In this document: positions 1 to 9,881 of the stretch, piece by piece
How positions within the stretch are numbered: the first letter of the stretch is position 1
Layout of the letters: every line of letters starts with the position of its first letter
Position numbers and translations under genes: made by a program
NCBI GenBank assembly: GCA_009937615.1
Contig: JAACFB010000010.1
Location: 1-64,000 of the forward strand
Reading direction: 5' to 3'
Length of the DNA: 64,000 bases
DNA from: Gammaproteobacteria bacterium
GTDB lineage: Bacteria > Pseudomonadota > Gammaproteobacteria > Steroidobacterales > Woeseiaceae
Notes under the pieces: generated by a model
The model's input: the letters and a program-made list of their open reading frames with translations, nothing else
What the model was told of the DNA's origin: nothing
The model's database searches: none

Positions 1-1936
1 CGCGGAGCTGCTCCTGCCACAGGCCCAGGTGCTTTTCGTAGCGCCGCCACTTGCCGAGTGCGCTCGTATAGATCGGCTGCCGAACCTGCTCGGAACTCGC
101 CGTCTTGACGGCCCGATCCGTCTCGTAATACCGCAGACACTGCTCCTCAAACGGCAAGCCACAGTGTTCGAGAATGCGTCGTACCTGGCCTTCCAGGTCG
201 GTGACCGTTTCTTCGTAGTGCACATCGAGCACCCTGCCCGGCAGCACCTCGTGCCAGTGACGCATGATTCCGACGTACTGTTTGTAGTAGTGCGCGAGAT
301 CGAGCATGTCGTAGGTGAAGCTCTGCCCCTGGCCGAACAGTTGTTTGTAGGCGCCCAGGCAGCTGTCAAACGGATGCCGCCTGGCATTAATGAATATCGC
401 ATTGGGCAGAACCAGGTGCGCAAAACCGATCATCGGGAAATTGTTGGGCAACTTGTCGGTGAAGTACGGCAGATCGGTTTCGCGATAACGTCGACTGTCG
501 TCGATGTACTGCTTGCCATAGGCCCGCAAGTCCTTGTCACGCAAATCTCGAACCGCTTCAGGGTAACTGATACCGTCCGTTCGGAATTGGCCGATCGATT
601 CGACGATTCTGCCAAGTATCGGCAACTCTGAAGTGCCCTCCACCTGGCTGTGACTGGCAAGTATCTGTTCCACCAGCGTCGATCCGGAGCGCGGTAATCC
701 CACGATAAAAATTGGTCGCGCAGCTTCGTAGCCCACACCGGCCCTTTCCTGCAATAGCTTCGCGTCAAATACCGTCTTAAGTGCCTCCATGCGACTCTCG
801 AACCGCACCGGATCGTGATCCACTGTCGAGCGGTGCTTCTGATTACCGGTATCGTAGAAATGCCAGGCCCGATCATAGTCCTTCTTGTCTTCCATGGCCT
901 TGCCGAGCGCAAAACGAAAATGAACGTCTTCGACATCGGTCAGGTCATCCCTCTCGACCTGCTCGAGCATCGTGTCGACTTCCTCCTCCTCGAATTTGAA
1001 TATCTTGAGATTTGCCATGCTCCAGTAGACGGGACCGAAACCGGGCTTTGCCTTGATCGCACGCCGATAGGCCCTCAGAGCGCCCTCCTGATCGCCAATT
1101 GTCTTGAGTTCCCAGGCATACGACGACAGAACACCAGGAACGCCGTCCCTTATTTCAAGGGACTTCTCGTACGCCTTAACGGCCCTTTCCGGATACATGG
1201 CCCGCCCATTCGCGTGGCCGAGACTCGACCAGGCCTCCGCATTCCGGGGTTCGAGCCTGACGGCTTTGTTGAATGCTTCTATCGCTTCCGGGTAACGATT
1301 CCGGTCCATATGCAACGATCCGAGCGTCATCCAGGCGCCGCCGAAATCGGGCGCAATTTGAACGGCGCGACGTAACAATGCCTCGGCATCATCAGGGCGT
1401 TTCTTATCCCGCCAGAAAACTCTTGCAAGCTGGTGCATCGCGTTGACACTGTTTGGTTCGTCCACCTTGCCTTCCTTGTACAACTGCGAGCCTTTGACAA
1501 TCGCCGCTCGCTCCGGGTCGTCCTCGACGTATTCCCGCAATGTCTCGTCAGCTTCATCGCCGCGGCCCGCGGCGATCAACGCATGAGCCAGCTTTCGCTT
1601 CGCCAATGGCAGTGCCGGCTGCAGGCGAATTGCTGTCTCGAACGAGGCGATTGCCTCGTTAAACCGCGACTGCATGGCCATGACACTGCCGAGATCTTCG
1701 TGCAGCTGCGGAAACTCCGGTTGCATGTCCAGCGCAAAGCGCAACTGTTTCTCAGCCTCGGCCAGTCGATTCTGTTTCATGAGAGCCTGCGCCAACAGCC
1801 TTATGTGGTCGGCATCCCCGGGATGCTCCGCCAGGAAATCGCGGCATACTTCTTCTGCACGCAGCGGCCGCTCCCTCCTGAGAAAATCAATTGTTCGATT
1901 GATGCTGGCGCTCTTCGCGGGCAAAGGCTCGTTCAT
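1..1936 (-). CDS. TPR-repeat sulfotransferase, C-terminus cut by window edge
   Basis: Reading the minus strand from ATG at 1936 gives 645 open codons that run off the window. The first ~370 residues are tetratricopeptide-like helices (repeated A-x-A-x-x-L-x-P patterns). A sulfotransferase domain follows, with the PAPS 5'-phosphosulfate loop PIFIVGLPRSGSTLVEQIL and later the segment INARRHPFDSCLGAYKQLFG, typical of the PAPS 3'-phosphate site. The layout matches the widespread bacterial family of TPR proteins fused to Sulfotransfer_3-type domains, which resemble tyrosylprotein sulfotransferase. The acceptor is unknown. It lies 5 bp downstream of the dioxygenase gene and is probably cotranscribed with it. 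No signal peptide is visible, so a cytoplasmic location is inferred. Confidence 0.88.
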   Translation of the reverse strand, partial: MNEPLPAKSASINRTIDFLRRERPLRAEEVCRDFLAEHPGDADHIRLLAQALMKQNRLAEAEKQLRFALDMQPEFPQLHEDLGSVMAMQSRFNEAIASFETAIRLQPALPLAKRKLAHALIAAGRGDEADETLREYVEDDPERAAIVKGSQLYKEGKVDEPNSVNAMHQLARVFWRDKKRPDDAEALLRRAVQIAPDFGGAWMTLGSLHMDRNRYPEAIEAFNKAVRLEPRNAEAWSSLGHANGRAMYPERAVKAYEKSLEIRDGVPGVLSSYAWELKTIGDQEGALRAYRRAIKAKPGFGPVYWSMANLKIFKFEEEEVDTMLEQVERDDLTDVEDVHFRFALGKAMEDKKDYDRAWHFYDTGNQKHRSTVDHDPVRFESRMEALKTVFDAKLLQERAGVGYEAARPIFIVGLPRSGSTLVEQILASHSQVEGTSELPILGRIVESIGQFRTDGISYPEAVRDLRDKDLRAYGKQYIDDSRRYRETDLPYFTDKLPNNFPMIGFAHLVLPNAIFINARRHPFDSCLGAYKQLFGQGQSFTYDMLDLAHYYKQYVGIMRHWHEVLPGRVLDVHYEETVTDLEGQVRRILEHCGLPFEEQCLRYYETDRAVKTASSEQVRQPIYTSALGKWRRYEKHLGLWQEQLR

Positions 1937-1941
1937 CTCAG

Positions 1942-2517
1942 TCACCGATACTCTGTGGGAGCCCCGGCCGGCAGCTTCTCGGCGGGCACATAGTCAAAGA
2001 TAAACGATATGCGGTCCTCCGACCCCATGTTCAGAACGCTGTGTAGCTTCTGATTATTGATTTCGTAGACATTACCGACCTCGAACTGATAGGGCTTCCC
2101 CGCGATTGTGTAACGAACCGCCTGGCTCGTGGTTATCGGCACGTGAATGCGGTGGCCGATATGAAACGAACTCAGCTTATCGCGATGCGGCAATATTCTG
2201 CCCCCGGCCTTGAGCTTCGCCGCCATTGCTCTCAGCAGGCAGCCGCCAGGCTCGTACCAGGTGCCGATGACGTAGTCGATAACGGGTACCGCGACATCCG
2301 CCAGCAGCTCCCAACCACTATCCTTGTAAATTTCTCCGTCAGGCCAGGATTCCTCACAAAACAGCATGACGATGGACTCGGTCTCCTGGTGCACCTCGTA
2401 AGTTTGCTGCCTGATCGACTGCTCGGCCCAGACCGCCGGCTCCTGAGCCAGAATCCGCTCCTTCAGAGCCTGCATGTCTATTTCGCCCATACAGCGCTGG
2501 TCGACTCCGATGTCCAT
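1942..2517 (-). CDS. Aspartyl/asparaginyl beta-hydroxylase-type 2-oxoglutarate dioxygenase
   Basis: A 191-residue protein with the Fe(II)/2-oxoglutarate layout of the Asp/Asn beta-hydroxylase (AspH) family. HRD at residues 111-113 gives the HxD metal ligands, H159 (in NQKLHSV) is the distal histidine, and R169 (in SEDRISFIF) is placed to bind 2-oxoglutarate. The expected reaction is hydroxylation of Asp/Asn side chains in a protein or peptide; the true substrate is unknown. ATG at 2517 is preceded by GAGGAATAGCG. It is the first gene of a two-gene minus-strand unit with the TPR-sulfotransferase, so both enzymes may modify a shared target. Family assignment is firm; substrate is inference. Confidence 0.85.
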   Translation of the reverse strand: MDIGVDQRCMGEIDMQALKERILAQEPAVWAEQSIRQQTYEVHQETESIVMLFCEESWPDGEIYKDSGWELLADVAVPVIDYVIGTWYEPGGCLLRAMAAKLKAGGRILPHRDKLSSFHIGHRIHVPITTSQAVRYTIAGKPYQFEVGNVYEINNQKLHSVLNMGSEDRISFIFDYVPAEKLPAGAPTEYR

Positions 2518-2672
2518 CGCTATTCCTCAACCCGGACGGCCGCTCAGTTTACCGCACACTACTCCGCTTGTGTCGTAAGAGAGCACAACCGTTCGGAAAC
2601 ATGGCGTGTTGCGTAGCACGAAGCATGCTCTAAACTTGGCGGTCAATTCTGCATTTTCAGAGCGATACCGAG

Positions 2673-4238
2673 ATGCTGCCCAGACGTTTGCTGGTCCTGA
2701 CTGCCGTCATCGCAACACTGGCATCCTGCGATTACGAGAACCGGCAAGCCGTAGCCGATTACAACGCTCGGAACACGATCGTGGCGAGTCCCAATGACGA
2801 CAACGTCCGCTACACGGGCCGCTGGAATTTCGACGACCCGTTCGCGCCCTGGGTGGGCTGGCAGGGCAGCACGGTCAGCCTTCGTTTTCGCGGCAGCGAA
2901 ATCGCGGCAACGGTCGAGTTCGACGATAGCGAGCGTTTAAGGGTTATTGTCAACGGTGTGCCCGAGGAACCAGCGCGAGTCGTAGCCGCGGGAAAGCAGA
3001 CGATCGTCCTTGCGCAGGGCCTTGATGCGCAATCCGAGCATACCGCCACTCTGATGAAAGAGGAATATGCGACGTCAGTACTGACGTTTCACGGCTTCGA
3101 AATCACCAACGGTGAGGTTATTGCGCCGCCACCGCGACCCGATAAGCGCATCGCGTTTTTTGGCGACTCCAATATGGAAGGCTTCTCCTTGTACGACGAG
3201 AAAAACGGTACCGTGAACGACGCTAATGGCACGTACTTCGCCTACCCGGCTACAGTCTCCAGGATGCTGGGAACCGAAATGCAGCTGCAGGCTTTTGGCA
3301 GCGCCACGCTCGATGGCCCCACTGCCAACGACGTGATGTCCTTCATTTACTCACCTGCGTTGGACCGCGAAGACGCCACGTATCGGGACCCGTTTCGCCC
3401 GCACGTCATCGTCGTCAATGCGGGAGCCAACGACATCTCGCGGCTGCCGCCCGAAGACCAGAAGGCAAGAATCAAGGCGCGCTATCGAGCGGTCATCGCC
3501 AGCCTCCGGGAAGTCTACGGCGACGAGCCACATATTGTTCTTTATAACGCCTATTCATGGGGCCTCGGTGAGCCCGCCATGTACAGCCACGAGGTGGTCG
3601 ATGAGCTGGGCGGAAACCTGTCGGTACTTCTCTTTCCCTGGTGCTGGGAGCAGTGGCACGGTGACATGGTAGATCACGCCGGCCAGGCGCGGCACCTCGC
3701 GCGGCACATCGAATCGCTCGGTCTCGGCTTCTCGATACGGCAGGATGCCGAAGTCGTCAGCGGCTATGGCATTGGCCAGGACGTCACAAACGGCAGTTTT
3801 GAGGGAGCTGCCAGGGACGGTTATGGCGGCTTCGGCTGGCGCTACTTCGAAGACGGGGTCGAACGGGTGCGCGATCCCCTCGGCGCAAAGGAAGGCGAGC
3901 ACTTCATTCGCCTGGGCCCGGGCGAAATTGTTCACCAGTGCGTCGATTCCACAGGCGATTTCAAGCCCGGGCCGGCCGAGCGCGGGCAGCAGTACACCCT
4001 GACCGCGGCAATCCGCAGCAGCGAGGAATCTGGCGCGGCCATACTTGGCGCTGATTACGAGGGGCAGGATCTTTACAAGCGGAGAAACCCGGAGCTGCAG
4101 AGTTTCGATGTCAGCGGCGAATGGCAAGACTATGCGATCACATTGACGGCACCTGCGGACGCCTGGAAGGTCTATGTAATTCTGAAGTCGGAATCGGGGA
4201 CCATCGAGTACGATCACGTTCGACTCACATCGCCGTAA
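2673..4238 (+). CDS. SGNH/GDSL esterase lipoprotein, CE2-like, with C-terminal beta-sandwich
   Basis: 521 residues. Residues 1-19 form a lipoprotein signal ending LASC, so the mature protein is probably membrane anchored. Residues ~40-150 look like the jelly-roll domain that precedes the catalytic domain in carbohydrate esterase family 2. The SGNH hydrolase follows: GDSN at 164-167 with nucleophile S166, GAND at 251-254, and the terminal block DMVDHAGQARHLA (~331-343) with the catalytic Asp/His. Residues ~355-521 form a further beta-rich domain resembling a carbohydrate-binding module. Likely role: deacetylation of a polysaccharide or other acylated glycan outside the cytoplasm. No polysaccharide-utilisation genes are adjacent. 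Confidence 0.85.
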   Translation: MLPRRLLVLTAVIATLASCDYENRQAVADYNARNTIVASPNDDNVRYTGRWNFDDPFAPWVGWQGSTVSLRFRGSEIAATVEFDDSERLRVIVNGVPEEPARVVAAGKQTIVLAQGLDAQSEHTATLMKEEYATSVLTFHGFEITNGEVIAPPPRPDKRIAFFGDSNMEGFSLYDEKNGTVNDANGTYFAYPATVSRMLGTEMQLQAFGSATLDGPTANDVMSFIYSPALDREDATYRDPFRPHVIVVNAGANDISRLPPEDQKARIKARYRAVIASLREVYGDEPHIVLYNAYSWGLGEPAMYSHEVVDELGGNLSVLLFPWCWEQWHGDMVDHAGQARHLARHIESLGLGFSIRQDAEVVSGYGIGQDVTNGSFEGAARDGYGGFGWRYFEDGVERVRDPLGAKEGEHFIRLGPGEIVHQCVDSTGDFKPGPAERGQQYTLTAAIRSSEESGAAILGADYEGQDLYKRRNPELQSFDVSGEWQDYAITLTAPADAWKVYVILKSESGTIEYDHVRLTSP

Positions 4239-4360
4239 CCGGGCGCCGGTAAAACTGGCGGGCGGAACCATAACGGCTGAATTGACTGGTGTATCGCTTT
4301 GTCAACGGCTTCCGGTACCGGGCGTTATAACGTTAACTACATGGCAACTGAGGAACCAAC

Positions 4361-4912
4361 ATGGACAGCAAATTTTCGATAACGGCAGTAGCGCTGGTGT
4401 CGCTGCTGGCGACGGCACCGGTAAGCGCTCAGGAGACTGGCGCAGCGGCCGAGCCGCCATCCCGGAGCACAGAAGAGCGCCGTGCCGAACGTGAGGCGAT
4501 GCGCGAGCGCATGGAGAGCATGTCCGAGGAGGAGCGCGCGGCCCATCGGGCCGCCATGCGAGAACGCTGGGACGCCATGTCCGAGGAAGAGCGCGCGGCC
4601 CATCGGGCCGACATGCAGCGGCGGCGCGATAATATGACCGACGAGGAGCGCGCCGAGATGCACGAACGCATGCGGAACATGTCCGAAGAGGAGCGCGCTG
4701 AGTTTCGCGCTGCCATGCGCCAGCGCCGCGGTGAGATGACCGAAGAAGAACGCGCCGCCATGCGCGAGCGCTGGGAAAGCATGTCCGAAGAAGAGCGCGC
4801 GGCGCTGCGCGAAAAACGACGCCAGCACCATGGCGGCAAGGGACCGGGGGCGGCCGGCAGCGGGCCGAAAAAGGGTCCTGCGGCAGAAGCCGGCGCGGGC
4901 CAGTCAGGCTAG
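4361..4912 (+). CDS. Exported charged-repeat helical protein (DUF3106/Spy-like)
   Basis: 183 residues. A signal peptide (cleavage near VSAQ, residue ~24) precedes about six tandem units starting M[ST][ED]EERAxxR, spaced 15 or 19 residues apart from residue ~50 to ~150. The repeats are almost all Glu, Arg, Ala and Met and should form long amphipathic helices. The tail is Gly/Pro/Lys rich. The repeat resembles DUF3106 proteins and, loosely, periplasmic Spy/CpxP chaperones, but identity with either is not established. Long open frames on the opposite strand here are artefacts of the repeat composition. A strong terminator follows 23 bp after the stop. Function unknown. Confidence 0.75.
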   Translation: MDSKFSITAVALVSLLATAPVSAQETGAAAEPPSRSTEERRAEREAMRERMESMSEEERAAHRAAMRERWDAMSEEERAAHRADMQRRRDNMTDEERAEMHERMRNMSEEERAEFRAAMRQRRGEMTEEERAAMRERWESMSEEERAALREKRRQHHGGKGPGAAGSGPKKGPAAEAGAGQSG

Positions 4913-4935
4913 GATTCCGCAGGCTCGGATAGAAC

Positions 4936-4965
4936 CCAAAAGCCCGCCTTCCGGCGGGCTTTTGG
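4936..4965 (+). terminator. Rho-independent terminator after the charged-repeat gene
   Basis: A perfect 13-bp stem (CCAAAAGCCCGCC paired with GGCGGGCTTTTGG) encloses the loop TTCC. The 3' arm contains a run of four T, and the 5' arm four A, so it could work in both directions. It separates the charged-repeat gene from the aldolase gene. Confidence 0.85.
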
Positions 4966-5055
4966 CTCGTGGCTTCCACGAATGGGCGGGTTCCCCGCGT
5001 TCCTGTACAATCCTGCCTTCGAATTTTTCCGCCACCCCAACAGACGAGAATAAAA

Positions 5056-5949
5056 GTGAGCAGTTCTGAAGAGCAACTACAGATAATCAAGACACGTCCC
5101 GGCTTCGTCGCAGCCCTCGACCAGAGCGGCGGCAGCACGCCGAAAGCACTGGGCCTTTATGGCGTCACAGAGGATGCCTGGTCCAACGACGACGAAATGT
5201 TCGCCGTGGTACACCAGATGCGTTCCCGGATTATTACCAGTCCGGCATTCAACGGGGACCGGATCCTTGGCGCCATCCTGTTCGAGAACACGATGGACCG
5301 CGACATCGAGGGCCAACCGACGGCTTCTTACCTCTGGAACGTCAAAAACGTCGTGCCGTTCCTGAAGGTCGACAAAGGCCTCGCAGCCGAGGAGAACGGC
5401 GCCCAGGTCATGAACCCGATGCCGGAACTCGGCGCCCTGCTTGAAAAGGCGAAGGGCAAGGGCATATTCGGCACGAAGATGCGCTCGGTCATCAAGCAGG
5501 CCAACCAGGCCGGTATCGATGCCGTTGTCAGCCAGCAGTTCGAAATCGGCCGGCAAATCGTCGCCGCAGGACTCGTGCCGATCATCGAACCGGAGGTCGA
5601 CATCCATTGTCCGGACAAGGCGGCCGCCGAAGACATGCTGCATGACGCGATCATGGCCGAGCTCGACAGTCTCGGCGAAGACGAAATTGTGATGCTCAAG
5701 CTGACGCTGCCCGAGAAAGACAACCTCTATGCCGACTGCGTTGCGCATTCAAACGTGGCCCGCGTCGTCGCGCTATCGGGTGGATACTCCCGTGACGAGG
5801 CAAACGACCGGCTGTCGCGCCAAAACGGGATGGTGGCCAGCTTCTCCCGCGCGCTGGCAGAGGGGCTCACGGCCCAGCAGTCGGACGACGAATTCAACGC
5901 AACGCTTGACGCATCGATCGCCAGTATCTTCGAGGCGTCGAATACCTGA
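5056..5949 (+). CDS. Class I fructose-bisphosphate aldolase
   Basis: 297 residues from a GTG start at 5056, in frame with but preferred over an ATG at 4969: the extra 29 codons overlap the terminator region and lack family character, and 297 aa fits the ~296-aa prokaryotic class I family. Visible family segments include ALDQSGGSTPKAL (~20-32), LFENTMDRDI (~75-84), IIEPEVDI (~176-183) and VMLKLTLPE with K215 as the Schiff-base lysine. It interconverts fructose-1,6-bisphosphate with dihydroxyacetone phosphate and glyceraldehyde-3-phosphate in glycolysis and gluconeogenesis. It stands between a terminator and the patatin gene, 59 bp upstream of the latter. Confidence 0.93.
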   Translation: MSSSEEQLQIIKTRPGFVAALDQSGGSTPKALGLYGVTEDAWSNDDEMFAVVHQMRSRIITSPAFNGDRILGAILFENTMDRDIEGQPTASYLWNVKNVVPFLKVDKGLAAEENGAQVMNPMPELGALLEKAKGKGIFGTKMRSVIKQANQAGIDAVVSQQFEIGRQIVAAGLVPIIEPEVDIHCPDKAAAEDMLHDAIMAELDSLGEDEIVMLKLTLPEKDNLYADCVAHSNVARVVALSGGYSRDEANDRLSRQNGMVASFSRALAEGLTAQQSDDEFNATLDASIASIFEASNT

Positions 5950-6008
5950 AGTCCGTCGCCCGCTGTTTTCCGGTAAGACCGCTGGCCTGACACGAGAGGG
6001 AACACGGT

Positions 6009-7499
6009 ATGAAAAGTGCCTGCCGACCGTTGCTCTTGATCCTGAGTTGCGTTTCGCTCTGGGGTTGCGCCAGTTACCCGCTGAATGACCCGATCGAGGA
6101 AATCAATTCGTCAACAGGCTACCGCCTCGAAAACTTGCCTCCCGGGCCTGGCAATTCGGACGATCTTTACGTGATCCTGGCCCTGTCCGGTGGCGGCGCG
6201 CGCGCAGCGGCTCTCGATTTCGGCGTCATCCAGCAGCTGGATAAAGTACGTTTCGGCGACGATCGGCGGTCGCTGCTCGACGAAGTGGACATGATCAGCT
6301 CCTCGTCGGGCGCGAGCATCCCGGCTGCCTACTATGGCATTTATGGCAAGGACGTGTTTCTTAGCGACTTCACGGAGGATGTTCTCTACCGGCAGATTCA
6401 GACAGCACTGACATGGAGGACTCTCAACCCGTGGCATTGGCCGCGCCTGTTATCGGGCACCTTCAGCCGGGGTGACCTGTTCGCCGAGTATCTCGATGAG
6501 ACGATCTATGACGGTCACACTTTCGCGGACATGCCGTTGCAGCGGCCGCTGATTCTGCTCAATGCGACCGATATCGGTATCGGGTCGCAATTTTCCTTCA
6601 CCCAGGGAAGCTTTGACCTGATTTGTTCTGACCTGTCCACGGTCAAAGTCGCCCGTGGAGTCACCGCGTCGATGGCGTTTACCCCGGCGTTTACGCCGAT
6701 CACGTTGAAAAACTACAACGATGGCCGATGCGGCGATAACGTGCCTGCCTGGGTCCACAAAGCGCTTGAAAGCGGCGTTGAGGATAACCCGAGCGTGTTC
6801 GCGGCAGCCGACGATATCCTGAGTTACACAGATATCGAGAGGCGGCCGTATATCCACCTTCTCGATAGCGGCATATCCGACAACATCGGCATACGTACGC
6901 CGGCGCTGGCCTTTTCCGTTCGCGATGCGCCGGCGAGCCAGGTTGACCGCATCGAAGACGGCTCTATCAAGAAGCTGGTTGTGATCATCGTCAACGCCCG
7001 ACCAAAGTCGAGTTTCAAAGGCGATCTCTCACCGAAACCGCCCGGCGCAGCAGCGTCCATTACGGCGTCGGCTTCACGACCGCTTGCCAACTATTCCTAC
7101 GAGACCGTCAATCTTATCCGCAGGAATATAGCGGATGCGCGCAGTAGCCTCAGCGAATATTACGAGCAGCGAAGTGCCTGCAGTGATCATGCGGAGGAAG
7201 TGTGTGCCAACGGGACGCCGGCGGAATCGTGCGTGACAAACGTCGAGCAAAGCTGCTTTGAGAAATTCGATGTTGCCGATGACCAACGTCCGCCGGAGCT
7301 TGACATATTTCTCATCCACCTCAGCTTCGACCTGATCGATGATATTTCGCGCCGTGAGCGCTTTGAGACCATTCCGACCACGCTCGAACTGCCCATGGAA
7401 GACGTGGATGCGCTCGTCGAGCTTGCGCCCGAGCTGCTGCAAACGGATCCGGAGTTTCAACTGCTGCTCGAAGACCTCGACGCCGAATACACTGAATAA
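6009..7499 (+). CDS. Patatin-like phospholipase lipoprotein
   Basis: 496 residues with a lipobox ending LWGC (C20). The patatin fold shows an oxyanion-type GGGAR at 61-65, the nucleophile elbow SSSSGAS at 97-103 (expected nucleophile S100; the usual Gly two before it is Ser), and the dyad aspartate in LLDSGISDN near residue 285, where DG[GA] is usual. The predicted activity is lipid acyl hydrolysis at the envelope. The C-terminal ~150 residues are acidic and carry several Cys (~390-420) that may form disulfides in the periplasm. ATG is preceded by GAGGGAACACGGT. The icd gene follows 21 bp later, but shared transcription is uncertain. Confidence 0.87.
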   Translation: MKSACRPLLLILSCVSLWGCASYPLNDPIEEINSSTGYRLENLPPGPGNSDDLYVILALSGGGARAAALDFGVIQQLDKVRFGDDRRSLLDEVDMISSSSGASIPAAYYGIYGKDVFLSDFTEDVLYRQIQTALTWRTLNPWHWPRLLSGTFSRGDLFAEYLDETIYDGHTFADMPLQRPLILLNATDIGIGSQFSFTQGSFDLICSDLSTVKVARGVTASMAFTPAFTPITLKNYNDGRCGDNVPAWVHKALESGVEDNPSVFAAADDILSYTDIERRPYIHLLDSGISDNIGIRTPALAFSVRDAPASQVDRIEDGSIKKLVVIIVNARPKSSFKGDLSPKPPGAAASITASASRPLANYSYETVNLIRRNIADARSSLSEYYEQRSACSDHAEEVCANGTPAESCVTNVEQSCFEKFDVADDQRPPELDIFLIHLSFDLIDDISRRERFETIPTTLELPMEDVDALVELAPELLQTDPEFQLLLEDLDAEYTE

Positions 7500-9743
<2,244 letters not shown>

Positions 9744-9881
9744 GACTCGGTTTTCCGGTCCGGCGGTCAACGAGAGCAGCGGCCAAAATCTGGCCTCACA
9801 GGAGCCCTGCCGCTATCGCAAAACGAGGCGTCAAGACTTCCCGTCGTTAATGACAGTCTCGATGCTCAGCTGACCGGCCGT

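Noticed and set aside
430-936. 168-codon minus-strand frame inside the sulfotransferase.
   Set aside because: It is out of frame with the continuous 645-codon reading that carries the PAPS loop.
4969-5055. N-terminal extension of the aldolase from ATG 4969.
   Set aside because: The extra 29 codons overlap the terminator region and do not fit the ~296-aa family; GTG 5056 does.
4302-5138. Long minus-strand frames opposite the charged-repeat gene.
   Set aside because: They come from the repeated GC-rich codons on the plus strand, and they cross the terminator and the aldolase start.
9744-9881. Possible terminator between icd and the molybdenum hydroxylase.
   Set aside because: Only a weak GGCC/GGCC pairing is present near 9783, without a T-run.
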